Shown here piece by piece: positions 51,219-59,341 of a DNA stretch of 64,000 nucleotides; position 1 is the first letter of the stretch, and each line of letters starts with the position of its first letter. The stretch is from positions 171,990-235,989 of the forward strand of contig NZ_FOFF01000010.1 of assembly GCF_900110755.1 (NCBI RefSeq), given 5' to 3'. The notes under the pieces are model-generated. The model was given only the letters and a program-made list of their open reading frames with translations. It was not told where the DNA came from and did no database searches. The DNA comes from Streptomyces sp. yr375. Lineage in GTDB: Bacteria > Actinomycetota > Actinomycetes > Streptomycetales > Streptomycetaceae. Position numbers and translations under genes: made by a program.

Positions 51219-52468
51219 TGGCCACCCCCTCAGGGGCGCGGGACAGCGCCGATATGCGGCTCCGCCGCGGGGCGCAACCAGCCACAACGCACCCGCAGGT
51301 ACTGACGGGCGCGAGGGTGGTACGACCGACGGGCGTGGTACCCAACGGCACCATCACGATCACCGGCACAAAAATCACACCCAACGCCCCGCACGACAAC
51401 GCGACGGCGATCGACGCAACGGTGATGGACGCGACCGGCCACTGGCTAGTACCCGGCTTCATCGACCTGCACAACCACGGCGGAGGCGGCGCCTCGTTCC
51501 ACGGCACCGCCGAGGAAGTCCAGCAGGCCATCCACACGCACCGCCGGCACGGCACGACCACCCTCGTCGCCTCGACCGTCACCGACGACATGGACGTCCT
51601 GGTCAGCCAGGCAGGCCTGCTCAGCGAGCTGGCCGAGCAGGGCGACCTGGCCGGCATCCACTTCGAGGGCCCCTTCATCTCACCGTGCCGCAAGGGCGCG
51701 CACTCCGAGGCGCTGCTGCGGGACCCGGACCCGGCGGACGTGCGCAAGCTGCTCGACGCGGCGCGCGGCCAGGCGAGGATGGTCACCCTGGCGACGGAAC
51801 TGCAAGGCGGCCTGGACTCCGTACGCCTCCTCGTCGAGCACGGTGTGATCGCCGCCGTGGGTCACACGGACGCGACGTACGAGCAGACGGTCGAGGCCAT
51901 CGAGGCCGGTGCCACCGTCGCGACGCATCTCTTCAACGCGATGCCGCCGCTCGGTCACCGCGCCCCCGGCCCCATCGCCGCGCTCCTCGCGGACGAGCGG
52001 GTGACGGTCGAGCTGATCAACGACGGCACCCATCTGCACCCGGCCGCACTGGAGTTGGCGTTCCGGCACGCGGGCGCGGGGCGCGTCGCGTTCATCACGG
52101 ACGCGATGGACGCGGCCGGTATCGGCGACGGCCACTATCTGCTCGGGCCGCTGGAGGTCGAGGTCAGCGCGGGCGTGGCCCGGCTGGTGGAGGGCGGCAC
52201 GATCGCGGGCTCCACCCTCACCCAGGACCGCGCCTTCCAGCGGGCGGTGACGATCGACCGCCTCCCGGTCGAGGACGTCGTCGCCGCGCTGTCCGCCAAC
52301 CCGGCCCGGCTGCTGGGCATCGACGACCGGGTGGGCTCCCTGGAACCGGGCAAGGACGCCGACCTGGTCCTGCTGGACGCCGACTTCACCCTCAAGGGCG
52401 TGATGCGCAAGGGCAGTTGGGTGGTCGATCCCCAACTGGATCCCCAACTGGATCCTCAACTGGCCTGA
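51218..52468 (+). CDS. nagA: N-acetylglucosamine-6-phosphate deacetylase NagA with repeat-derived N-terminus
   Basis: A 416-aa amidohydrolase giving GlcN-6-P and acetate. PGFIDLHNHGGGG holds the HxH metal motif near residue 87, FEGPFISP the metal glutamate near 150, AVGHTDATYEQ and THLFNAMPPL the metal histidines, and FITDAMDAAG the catalytic aspartate. ATG 51218 is behind GGAGG and overlaps the nagK stop. The first 27 residues, up to THPQ before VLTGARVV, are encoded by a copy of a dispersed intergenic repeat, and no start codon is available just after it. The C-terminus has three DPQL repeats. Confidence 0.93.
   Translation: MATPSGARDSADMRLRRGAQPATTHPQVLTGARVVRPTGVVPNGTITITGTKITPNAPHDNATAIDATVMDATGHWLVPGFIDLHNHGGGGASFHGTAEEVQQAIHTHRRHGTTTLVASTVTDDMDVLVSQAGLLSELAEQGDLAGIHFEGPFISPCRKGAHSEALLRDPDPADVRKLLDAARGQARMVTLATELQGGLDSVRLLVEHGVIAAVGHTDATYEQTVEAIEAGATVATHLFNAMPPLGHRAPGPIAALLADERVTVELINDGTHLHPAALELAFRHAGAGRVAFITDAMDAAGIGDGHYLLGPLEVEVSAGVARLVEGGTIAGSTLTQDRAFQRAVTIDRLPVEDVVAALSANPARLLGIDDRVGSLEPGKDADLVLLDADFTLKGVMRKGSWVVDPQLDPQLDPQLA
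51231..51298. repeat. Dispersed Streptomyces repeat, copy 2, inside nagA
   Basis: Starts CAGGGGCGCGGG, contains GATATGCGGCT and GCGGC-TCC-GCCGC, and ends CCCGCAG, matching the element at 43454-43524 along its full length with a few changes and single-base gaps. It lies in the 5' coding end of nagA and stays open in frame. Confidence 0.82.
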
Positions 52469-52573
52469 AACGTCCAGTCCTACGGCAACGGTGGCCGACC
52501 CCGCTCTGGGCCGGTCACCGTCTCTTTGGCATGATCGGGCCTCCGGCAGCAGGTGCGTGAGGGAGGTGCGGAG

Positions 52574-53506
52574 GTGATCCTCACCGTCACCCTGAACACC
52601 GCTCTCGACGTCACCTACCGCGTCCCGGCCCTGCGGCCGCACACCTCGCACCGGGTGACCGACGTACGGGAGCGGGCCGGCGGCAGGGGGCTGAACGTCG
52701 CGCGGGTGCTCGCCGCCCTCGGTCACGAGGTGACGGTCACCGGGTTCGCGGGCGGGGCCACCGGACGCGTCGTGCGGGACCAACTCACCGCCGTGCCAGG
52801 GCTCGTGGACGCGCTCGTCCCGGTCGCCGGGGCCACCCGCCGCACGGTCGCCGTCGTCGACGCCCGCACCGGCGACACGACCCGGCTCGACGAACCCGGA
52901 CCGCTCGTCGTCCCGGCCGAGTGGTCCGCCTTCCAGGAGGCGTACGGTGAACTGGTCGTCGGTGCCGACGCGTTGGCGCTGTGCGGCAGTCTGCCGCCGG
53001 GGGTGCCGGTGGGCGCGTACGCGGCCCTGATACGGACCGCGCGGGCCGCCGGGGTGCCCGTCCTGCTCGACACGAGCGGCGAGCCACTGCGCCGGGGCGT
53101 CGCCGCCCGCCCCGACATCGTCAAGCCCAACGCCGACGAACTGGCCGAACTCACCGGCTCCCACGAGCCGTTGCGCGCCGCCCAGGACGCCCGCAGACGC
53201 GGCGCACGATCGGTGGTCGCCTCCCTCGGCCCGGCGGGCCTGCTGGCGGCGACCCCGGAGGGCCGCTGGCACGCCACCCCACCCGACCCCGTCCCCGCCA
53301 ATTCGCCGGGCACCGGCGAGGCGGCGGTCTGCGCGGGCCTGCTCTCGGGCCTGGTCGACCAACTCCCGTGGCCGGAACGCCTGTCCCGCGCGGTCGCCCT
53401 GTCGGCGGCGACCGTACGGGCCGCGACGGCGGGCGAGTTCGACCGGGCGTCGTACGAGGAGCTGTCGGGCCGGATCACGGTGACCGGCGAGGCCACCGCG
53501 GCGTAG
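52574..53506 (+). CDS. PfkB-family hexose kinase (1-phosphofructokinase-like)
   Basis: A 310-aa ribokinase-fold enzyme. ILTVTLNTALDVTYRVPAL is the N-terminus of 1-phosphofructokinase/tagatose-6-P kinase types; GRGLNVARVLAALGHEV is PfkB signature 1; DIVKPNADELAELTG follows. Signature 2 reads NSPGTGEAAVCAGLL, with Glu where the catalytic Asp of GAGD or GTGD is expected. GTG 52574 is fixed by GGAGG six nt upstream. It follows nagA by 105 bp on the same strand and may act on a hexose phosphate from amino-sugar catabolism; catalytic competence is uncertain. Confidence 0.85.
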   Translation: MILTVTLNTALDVTYRVPALRPHTSHRVTDVRERAGGRGLNVARVLAALGHEVTVTGFAGGATGRVVRDQLTAVPGLVDALVPVAGATRRTVAVVDARTGDTTRLDEPGPLVVPAEWSAFQEAYGELVVGADALALCGSLPPGVPVGAYAALIRTARAAGVPVLLDTSGEPLRRGVAARPDIVKPNADELAELTGSHEPLRAAQDARRRGARSVVASLGPAGLLAATPEGRWHATPPDPVPANSPGTGEAAVCAGLLSGLVDQLPWPERLSRAVALSAATVRAATAGEFDRASYEELSGRITVTGEATAA

Positions 53507-53542
53507 AGCGACCTGCCGCCCGGTAACCCGTCGGCCCGTCGG

Positions 53543-54526
53543 CTACTTCGTGACCTGGCCCGCCTTGAGCCTCAACTGGTCGATCAGGACGTCGCACTTG
53601 TCGCCGTCCTGGCAGGAGATCGTGAGGGTGTTGGTGCCCTTGGTGAGGGTGGGCCAGGTGTAGCTCGTCGTCCAGCCCTTGACGTAGTCGCCGGCGGGGG
53701 CGTGGGCGAAGTTGTCCAGGCCGAACTTGCTGCCGAACGTCTTGCCGTTGACGGTGAGCGTCATCTCCTGGTCGGCACCGGGCACGCTGTACTCCGCGAA
53801 GAGGGTGTACGTGCCGTCCGACGGGATGTCGTCGACCTTCCAGGTGACCGAGTTGCCGACCTGGTTGAGGTTGCCGACGTAGGTGCCGCCCGCCGCCTCC
53901 GCGCCCTGGACGTCCGAGGCCAGTGCGGCGCTGCCGCCGAGGGTCAGGGTCTTCGCGTCGACCGGGTCCGGCAGCTTGCCCGCGGTCTCCTCGCCGGTGG
54001 CCGACTCGCTGGGCGAGGCGCTCGTGGAGGCGGAGGGCGCGGTGGAGGTCTGGTCGCCGTCCGCCTTGTTGTCGGTGTTGGAGTCGCCGTTGGCCATGGC
54101 GACCGCGATGCCGATGACGACCGCGGCGACCACCGCGACCGCGCCGATCAGCAGCCCCTTGGTGTTGGGGCCACGGCCACGACCGCCGCCGCCACCGCCC
54201 TGATGCCCGGGCTGCCGTCCCGTAGGGGGTCCGCCGGGGAAGCTCTCGGGGGCGCCGTAGTGGGCGTTCTGCTGGCCGTACCCGCCCTGCTGCTGGGGGA
54301 CCGCCGGCGGCTGGCCGTACTGGCCGTACTGCGCGGTCTGCTGCTGGGCCTGCTGCGGCTGGCCGTACTTGCGCTCGCCGACCGCACGCACTCTGTTGAC
54401 GGAGTTGGGGTAGCCGTAGCCACCGCCGGAGGGCGGCTGAGCGCCGTTGGCCTGGCCGTCGGCGTAGAGGTAGCCGAACGGGTCGTCGTCCTCGGGCGTA
54501 CTCGCGCCGTTGTTGCCGGGCGTCAT
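53543..54526 (-). CDS. Membrane-anchored protein with CBM6/35-like domain
   Basis: A 327-aa type II membrane protein. The N-terminal 115 residues are cytoplasmic, Gly/Gln/Tyr/Pro-rich with QYGQ-type repeats; one membrane helix follows (GLLIGAVAVVAAVVIGIAVAMA), then a Thr/Ser linker. The C-terminal 140 residues (AEAAGGTYVGNLNQVGNSVTWKVDDIPSDG, with FAEYSVPG and a closing DQLRLK) look like a carbohydrate-binding beta-sandwich with two cysteines. It probably holds or senses wall or extracellular glycans. No enzyme domain is present. Confidence 0.8.
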   Translation of the reverse strand: MTPGNNGASTPEDDDPFGYLYADGQANGAQPPSGGGYGYPNSVNRVRAVGERKYGQPQQAQQQTAQYGQYGQPPAVPQQQGGYGQQNAHYGAPESFPGGPPTGRQPGHQGGGGGGRGRGPNTKGLLIGAVAVVAAVVIGIAVAMANGDSNTDNKADGDQTSTAPSASTSASPSESATGEETAGKLPDPVDAKTLTLGGSAALASDVQGAEAAGGTYVGNLNQVGNSVTWKVDDIPSDGTYTLFAEYSVPGADQEMTLTVNGKTFGSKFGLDNFAHAPAGDYVKGWTTSYTWPTLTKGTNTLTISCQDGDKCDVLIDQLRLKAGQVTK

Positions 54527-54687
54527 CCCTTCGTACTCCTCAAAGTGCGGGGCGGATGCGATACGCGTACGGGCAGCGGAATACGCGTACCAATACGTGC
54601 GGAGAACAGCGAGCCTACCCGCTCCCCACCCTCCGAACGGGTGACTCGGATCGCATCAGCCCGGCGACGACACCGCTGACCTGGTGA

Positions 54688-56349
54688 TCATCCGGCGCGT
54701 CTGTGCTGTTTGGGACGAGATCGTTTCTCGACGTACATGCGCTCGTCGGCCGACTTCAGCACTTCGTCCGCGGTCATCCCGCAATGCGCCCAGCCGATGC
54801 CGAAACTGGCCCCCACCCGCACCGCCCGGCCCTCGGCGCGGATCGGCTGGATGATCTCGTTGCGCAGGCGTACGGCGAGGTCGGCGGCGTCGGCCCGGCC
54901 GAGGCCGTCGGCGAGGATCACGAACTCGTCGCCGCCGAGCCGGGCCACCGTGTCGCCGTCCCGGACGGCGCGCGAGAGGCGGCGGGCGACCTCGATGAGA
55001 ACCGCGTCACCCGCGTTGTGCCCGAACCGGTCGTTGATCGACTTGAAGCCGTCGAGGTCGCAGAAGAGGACCGCGAGGCCCTTGGTGCCGTCGTCGTGAC
55101 TTTCCTCGGGGGCGGTGGTGTGCACATGGTGGTCGAAGCCGTCGAAGGACTCCGCGCCGACGGGCCGGTAGTCGAAGCCGTGGCCGACGCCGTTCAGGTC
55201 GCCGTAGGCCGTGTCCATGGCGTCGACGGCGGTGGGCAGGGTCGACTGGGGGCATCGGCAGATCCGGGAGGACAGGCGCGAGCGCAGTTCGGCCGAGTTC
55301 GGCAGGCCGGTGAGGGAGTCGTGCGAGGCGCGGTGGGCGAGTTGCAGCTCGCGGCGCTTGCGCTCCTCTATGTCCTCGACGTGGGTGAGGAGGAAACGGG
55401 GGCCGTCGGTGGCGTCGGCGACGACGGAGTTGCGGAGGCTGACCCAGACGTAGGTGCCGTCGCGGCGGCCGAGGCGCAGCTCGGCGCGGCCGCCTTCGGC
55501 GGAGGTGCGGAGCAGGGTGCCGATGTCCTCGGGATGCACGAGGTCGGAGAACGCGTAGCGGCGCATCGCGGAGGCGGGGCGGCCCAGCAGGCGGCACAGG
55601 GCGTCGTTGCTCCGGAGTATCCGCCCGTGCTGGTCGCCGCCCATCTCGGCTATCGCCATGCCGGAGGGGGCGTACTCGAAGGCCTGGCGGAAGCTTTCCT
55701 CACTGGCGCGCAGGGCCTGCTGGTCGCGTTCGAGGCGGACCAGCGCCCGCTGCATGTTGGCACGTAGACGCGCGTTGCTTATCGCGATGGCGGCCTGGAA
55801 CGCGTACATCTGGAGCGCTTCGCGCCCCCACGCGCCGGGCCGCCGGCCGTTGCGCGGCCGGTCCACGGACAGGACGCCTATCAGCTCGCCGCACGGCTCG
55901 CCGCTGCCGGGCGCGGCGGGCGTGAACATGGGGGCGAAGAGGCGGTCGGAGGGGTGCCACTCGTCCTCGAAGCGGGGCGCGGGCCCGTCGGTGTACCACT
56001 GCGGGACGTCGTCGTCGTCGAGGATCCAGCCCTCGGTGTGGGGTATGAAGACCAGGTCGCCCCAGGTCTCGCCCATGCCGAGCCGCCGCTCCCAGGACTC
56101 GCGCGAGCCGACCCGGCCCGTGATGAGGGCCTCGGCGGCCGGGTTCCCGGAGAAGGCGGCGACCACGAGATCGCTGTCGGGACGTACGAGATTGACGCAC
56201 GCCAGCTCGAACCCGAGTGCCGTGACCACGCCGTCGGCGACGGTCTGCAACGTGTCTGCCAGGCTGCGGGCCGTGTTCATGTCGGCCATCACCTGATGCA
56301 GTTGCCGCAGGGACGCAAGACGGACGTACGGCTCCGACTCGGTCTCCAT
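54688..56349 (-). CDS. cdgB: GAF-PAS-GGDEF diguanylate cyclase CdgB
   Basis: A 553-aa c-di-GMP synthase. A GAF-like domain spans about residues 10-190, a PAS-PAC domain (FRQAFEYAPSGMAIAEMGG to HVEDIEERKRRELQ) about 215-345, then the GGDEF domain with ARLGGDEF near 472-476. The inhibitory I-site RDGD lies exactly five residues before GGDEF. No EAL domain is present. An insertion (about residues 372-425) splits DSLTGLPN from the rest. Domain order fits CdgB, a known BldD target that affects development. A BldD-like box lies 145 bp upstream. Confidence 0.9.
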   Translation of the reverse strand: METESEPYVRLASLRQLHQVMADMNTARSLADTLQTVADGVVTALGFELACVNLVRPDSDLVVAAFSGNPAAEALITGRVGSRESWERRLGMGETWGDLVFIPHTEGWILDDDDVPQWYTDGPAPRFEDEWHPSDRLFAPMFTPAAPGSGEPCGELIGVLSVDRPRNGRRPGAWGREALQMYAFQAAIAISNARLRANMQRALVRLERDQQALRASEESFRQAFEYAPSGMAIAEMGGDQHGRILRSNDALCRLLGRPASAMRRYAFSDLVHPEDIGTLLRTSAEGGRAELRLGRRDGTYVWVSLRNSVVADATDGPRFLLTHVEDIEERKRRELQLAHRASHDSLTGLPNSAELRSRLSSRICRCPQSTLPTAVDAMDTAYGDLNGVGHGFDYRPVGAESFDGFDHHVHTTAPEESHDDGTKGLAVLFCDLDGFKSINDRFGHNAGDAVLIEVARRLSRAVRDGDTVARLGGDEFVILADGLGRADAADLAVRLRNEIIQPIRAEGRAVRVGASFGIGWAHCGMTADEVLKSADERMYVEKRSRPKQHRRAG

Positions 56350-56493
56350 ATGTTTCGCCCTCCCCCCGAGACTTCGCAGTGAATCAAGGGTTGTCTTCGG
56401 CGTAACGTCTTTCTGGTGCAGTCTGGTGCAGTGTTGTCGGTGTGTGTCTCCTTGTGACGCCTCCGCCACTGAATCACAGCGCGCTGCTCACTC

Positions 56494-56508
56494 GGTACAC
56501 AGGGTCAA
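56494..56508. promoter_or_regulatory. Candidate BldD box upstream of cdgB
   Basis: GGTACACAGGGTCAA matches the BldD consensus nTnACnCAGnGTnAn as I recall it at all defined positions but one. It lies in the cdgB promoter region. BldD bound to c-di-GMP represses cdgB in S. coelicolor (established). Confidence 0.65.
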
Positions 56509-56522
56509 CAATTAATACCCCT

Positions 56523-56538
56523 TGTGACTCAAGTCACA
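56523..56538. promoter_or_regulatory. CRP-like palindrome TGTGA-N6-TCACA
   Basis: TGTGACTCAAGTCACA is a perfect palindrome with 7-bp arms and fits the E. coli CRP consensus exactly. It lies 15 bp from the BldD-like box in the 400-bp region between cdgB and the flavin reductase gene. Streptomyces has a Crp that binds related sites. Confidence 0.5.
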
Positions 56539-56750
56539 GGTGAACGTGAACAATTGAGTGGAGTTTCCGAGTTTTCCTGTGTGTTTCCTGAACGCACATT
56601 GAACACGGACAGCGACTTATCGACGACTTACGGCTGCGGAAATCGTTCCGGGGTCCAGGGCAAGGGGTCCAGGGTCCTACGACCCTGTAGCGGCGAACTC
56701 GGCCGGAGGTCCGATGCGGAGCGCGCCGGACGGACGTTAGCGTTCCGGAC

Positions 56751-57389
56751 GTGCCTCCAGACGCGCTCAAGACCGCACCGAACACACCGACCACACCGTC
56801 CGTACCGACCACACCATCCGCACCGACGGCTCCCTCCGCACCGACGGCTCCCTCCGGGCATGCTGAGGGAGTGAGCAACGACGCGTTCCGTGCCGCCATG
56901 TCCCGGCTCGCCGACGGCGTGGTCCTGGTGACCGCCCGAGAGCCGTCCCTGGACGCGGACGACCCCGGCGCGCCGGACCGCGAGGACGTCGGCATGACGG
57001 CGACGGCCTTCGTATCGGTCTCCCTGGACCCGCCGTTGGTCCTGGTCAGCCTGCGCACGGGCTCCCGCATGGACGACCTGCTCGACGAACAGCCCCTGTG
57101 GGCGGTGTCGGTGCTCTCCGAGAACCAGCGGCACATCGCCGGCCGCTTCGCGATGAAGGGCCGCATCAGCGACCGCCTGCTCTTCGCGGACATCCCGTAC
57201 GTCCGCGGCGAGGCCAGCGGCGCGCCCCTGGTCGACGGCGCTCTGGCGACCCTGGAGTGCCGCACGGAACAGGTGGTGCGGGCGGGCGACCACACCCTCG
57301 TCATCGGCCGCGTGCTGACCGCGACGGCACCGAACGCGGACGGCGGCCCGCTGGTGTATTTCCGCGGCCGTTACCGGCAGTTGGGATAG
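56751..57389 (+). CDS. Flavin reductase-family protein
   Basis: A 212-aa protein of the FMN-binding split-barrel type. FRAAMSRLADGVVLVTA near residue 47, DVGMTATAFVSVSLDPPLVLVSL near 85, and GRFAMKGRISDRLLF are family motifs; GGPLVYFRGRYRQLG ends it. Such proteins reduce FMN for monooxygenases. The GTG start at 56751 yields a 40-residue Pro/Thr leader of short repeats (TPSAPTAPSAPTAPS); GTG 56871 would give a compact protein and may be the true start. No partner monooxygenase adjacent. Confidence 0.82.
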   Translation: MPPDALKTAPNTPTTPSVPTTPSAPTAPSAPTAPSGHAEGVSNDAFRAAMSRLADGVVLVTAREPSLDADDPGAPDREDVGMTATAFVSVSLDPPLVLVSLRTGSRMDDLLDEQPLWAVSVLSENQRHIAGRFAMKGRISDRLLFADIPYVRGEASGAPLVDGALATLECRTEQVVRAGDHTLVIGRVLTATAPNADGGPLVYFRGRYRQLG

Positions 57390-57449
57390 CGGGCGGACCT
57401 TCGGAAAATCCCGTGGCCGAGCCGGGAACGGCACGCCTAGGGTGCCCGT

Positions 57450-58037
57450 ATGACAGGCACGACGGGCACGACAGGCACGACAGGCACGACAGGCACGGCA
57501 GGCACGGCAGGCACGGCAGATGGCGTGGGCGGGACCGGCATGACGGCGGCGTCGGGACTTCGGCTGGAGGAGATAACTCCCCGGAATTTCGAGGCCGCGA
57601 CCGGTATCCGGGTCCGCCCCGAGCAGGAGTTCGCGGTCTCGCCGGTCATGCAGTCCCTCGCGGAGGCCTACGTCCGTCCCGAGGGCGTCGCCTGGCCCCG
57701 CCTGATCATGGACGGCGACCGTCCCGTCGGCTTCCTGATGGCCTTCCTCGACATCGACTGGAACGGGCGCGGCGACGGCAGCGTGATCCGCTCCGGTCTG
57801 TGGCGGCTGAACATCGCCGCCGACGAACAGGGCCGCGGGTACGGCCGTTTCGCCGTGGAGTCGGTCGCCGCGGAACTGCGCCGCCGGGGCACCAAGGAGC
57901 TGTACGTGACCTGGCACGAGGGCGAGAACGGCCCCGCGGACTTCTACTTGCGGCTGGGTTTCAGAAGGAACGGCGAGCAGAGCGAGGGCGAGACGGTAGG
58001 CGTCCTGACGTTGGACCAGCCCCTGACCTTGGACTAG
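57450..58037 (+). CDS. GNAT acetyltransferase with 9-bp-repeat-encoded N-terminus
   Basis: A 195-aa protein. Residues 1-25 are Thr-Gly-Thr repeats encoded by eight 9-bp units; the GNAT domain follows (LRLEEITPRNFEAATGIRV, WRLNIAADEQGRGYGRFAVESVA with the acetyl-CoA loop, and ADFYLRLGFRRNGE). It resembles spermidine/spermine-type GNATs. TAGGGT lies six nt before ATG 57450, supporting that start and hence translation of the repeat; ATG 57540 is the alternative. Acceptor unknown. Confidence 0.8.
   Translation: MTGTTGTTGTTGTTGTAGTAGTADGVGGTGMTAASGLRLEEITPRNFEAATGIRVRPEQEFAVSPVMQSLAEAYVRPEGVAWPRLIMDGDRPVGFLMAFLDIDWNGRGDGSVIRSGLWRLNIAADEQGRGYGRFAVESVAAELRRRGTKELYVTWHEGENGPADFYLRLGFRRNGEQSEGETVGVLTLDQPLTLD
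57453..57524 (+). repeat. 9-bp tandem repeat (VNTR) in the GNAT 5' end
   Basis: Eight units of ACAGGCACG and close variants from the second codon on. A 9-bp unit keeps the reading frame, so copy-number change alters only the length of the Thr/Gly leader. Confidence 0.9.
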
Positions 58038-58070
58038 CCCTGGCCGACCCTGAAGCAGCGTCCAGGACCA

Positions 58071-58499
58071 TCACGTCCAGTCCCGCCCATTCCTGCCCCG
58101 CTTGGTGTCGGACCGCTGCTTCTTCTCGCGCAGCCGACGCTCGTTGATGCCGCGTGGGATACGGGTCGGCCGGCGCGGCTTGGGCGGCGGGGCGGTGGCC
58201 TCGGCGAGGAGGGCGGCGAGGCGTACGGCGGCGGTCTCACGGTTGCGCCACTGCGAGCGGTGCTCGGAGGCGCGGACGGTGACGACACCGTCGACGAGCC
58301 GCCCAACCAGCCGCTCGAGCGCCCGCGCCTTCCACACCTCGGGGAAGGCTTCGGTACGGGCGAGGTCGAAGCGGAGCTCCACCTGCGAGTCGCTGGTGTT
58401 GACGTGCTGCCCGCCCGGCCCGGACGACCGCGAGAAACGCCACATGAGCTCGGCCTCGGGAAGGGAGACGGAGCCGCGGACGACATAGGGACCAGACAT
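58071..58499 (-). CDS. arfB: Peptidyl-tRNA hydrolase ArfB (YaeJ-like ribosome rescue factor)
   Basis: A 142-aa release-factor-like protein. SRSSGPGGQHVNTSDSQVELRFDL holds the catalytic GGQ motif; the basic C-terminal tail (RRLREKKQRSDTKRGRNGRDW) is the part that enters the mRNA channel of stalled ribosomes. No codon-recognition domain is present. ATG 58497-58499 gives the family N-terminus and lies seven nt behind AACAAT; ATG 58508 would add three residues. It frees peptides from non-stop ribosomes independently of tmRNA. Confidence 0.92.
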   Translation of the reverse strand: MSGPYVVRGSVSLPEAELMWRFSRSSGPGGQHVNTSDSQVELRFDLARTEAFPEVWKARALERLVGRLVDGVVTVRASEHRSQWRNRETAAVRLAALLAEATAPPPKPRRPTRIPRGINERRLREKKQRSDTKRGRNGRDWT

Positions 58500-58602
58500 G
58501 CCGCCCATTGTTCCCGCGAGCGGGACCGCACGTCACGCGAATATCCCGGCCCGGGGACGCCCTGGGTAAAGAAAGTAAAGAAACGCGGAGTGGCGGGGAA
58601 CC

Positions 58603-58631
58603 TTGACCACCCTTCGCTGCGTTCATAGGGA
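58603..58631 (+). promoter_or_regulatory. Promoter of the TerD-family gene
   Basis: TTGACC and TAGGGA are 17 bp apart, a good vegetative-type promoter for Streptomyces. The leader that follows contains GCTTCG-N8-CGAAGC, a small hairpin, before the GAAGGA ribosome site. Confidence 0.55.
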
Positions 58632-58688
58632 TAGCTGTAGCTTCGTGCCCGTGCGAAGCCGTACACAACGAGGGAAGGACTCCCAACC

Positions 58689-59264
58689 ATGGCTGTAAGC
58701 CTGTCCAAGGGTGGCAACGTCTCGCTCACCAAGGAGGCTCCGGGCCTGACCGCCGTCACCGTGGGCCTCGGCTGGGACGTCCGCACCACCACCGGCACGG
58801 ACTTCGACCTCGACGCCTCCGCGATCGCGGTCAACCCCGAGGGCAAGGTCTACTCGGACGCCCACTTCGTCTTCTTCAACAACAAGCAGACGCCGGACCA
58901 GACTATCGTCCACACGGGCGACAACCGCACCGGCGAGGGCGCGGGCGACGACGAGTCGATCAACGTCAACCTGGCGGGCCTCCCGGCCGACGTCGACAAG
59001 ATCGTCTTCCCGGTCTCGATCTACGACGCGGAGAACCGCTCGCAGAACTTCGGCCAGGTCCGCAACGCCTACATCCGCATCATCAACCAGGCCGGCGGCG
59101 CGGAAATCGCCCGCTACGACCTCTCCGAGGACGCAGCGACGGAAACGGCCATGGTCTTCGGCGAGCTCTACCGCAACGGCGCGGAGTGGAAGTTCCGCGC
59201 AGTAGGCCAGGGCTACGCCTCGGGCCTGGTCGGCATCGCCCAGGACTTCGGCGTCAACGTCTGA
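58689..59264 (+). CDS. TerD-family stress protein
   Basis: A 191-aa calcium-binding beta-sandwich protein. [28 protein letters not shown] at the N-terminus, [10 protein letters not shown], and the [18 protein letters not shown] calcium loop near residues 77-95 are TerD hallmarks; [20 protein letters not shown] closes it. TerD proteins are linked to tellurite, stress and developmental phenotypes. No other ter gene adjoins it here. The last bases of the gene and its terminator are repeated at 60220. Confidence 0.93.
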   Translation: MAVSLSKGGNVSLTKEAPGLTAVTVGLGWDVRTTTGTDFDLDASAIAVNPEGKVYSDAHFVFFNNKQTPDQTIVHTGDNRTGEGAGDDESINVNLAGLPADVDKIVFPVSIYDAENRSQNFGQVRNAYIRIINQAGGAEIARYDLSEDAATETAMVFGELYRNGAEWKFRAVGQGYASGLVGIAQDFGVNV

Positions 59265-59341
59265 CCGACCCGCCCCAGGAGTCACCTCTGCTGCACACCG
59301 CTGCCCCGTACCGGACTTCTCCGGGACGGGGCAGCGGTGTG
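59249..59341. repeat. Direct repeat A, left copy (terD 3' end and terminator)
   Basis: The segment from CGGCGTCAACGTCTGACC through the terminator hairpin is repeated, with scattered changes, at 60220-60313. It includes the last five codons of terD and flanks the toxin-antitoxin pair on the left. Confidence 0.85.
59294..59341 (+). terminator. Terminator of the TerD-family gene
   Basis: CACACCGCTGCCCCGT pairs perfectly over 16 bp with its complement, then after one mismatch CCGG/CCGG adds 4 bp around a 6-nt loop. The 3' arm contains the GTG start of the following toxin gene. Confidence 0.88.

Larger units (their letters stand above)
56350..56750. other. Divergent regulatory region between cdgB and the flavin reductase gene
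   Basis: A 401-bp region without genes. It contains the BldD-like box and the CRP-like palindrome, AT-rich stretches (CAACAATTAATACCCC), and two copies of TCTGGTGCAGT (about 56411-56431). No ORF with coding bias is seen. It probably carries the cdgB promoter with a leader of more than 100 nt. Confidence 0.6.
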
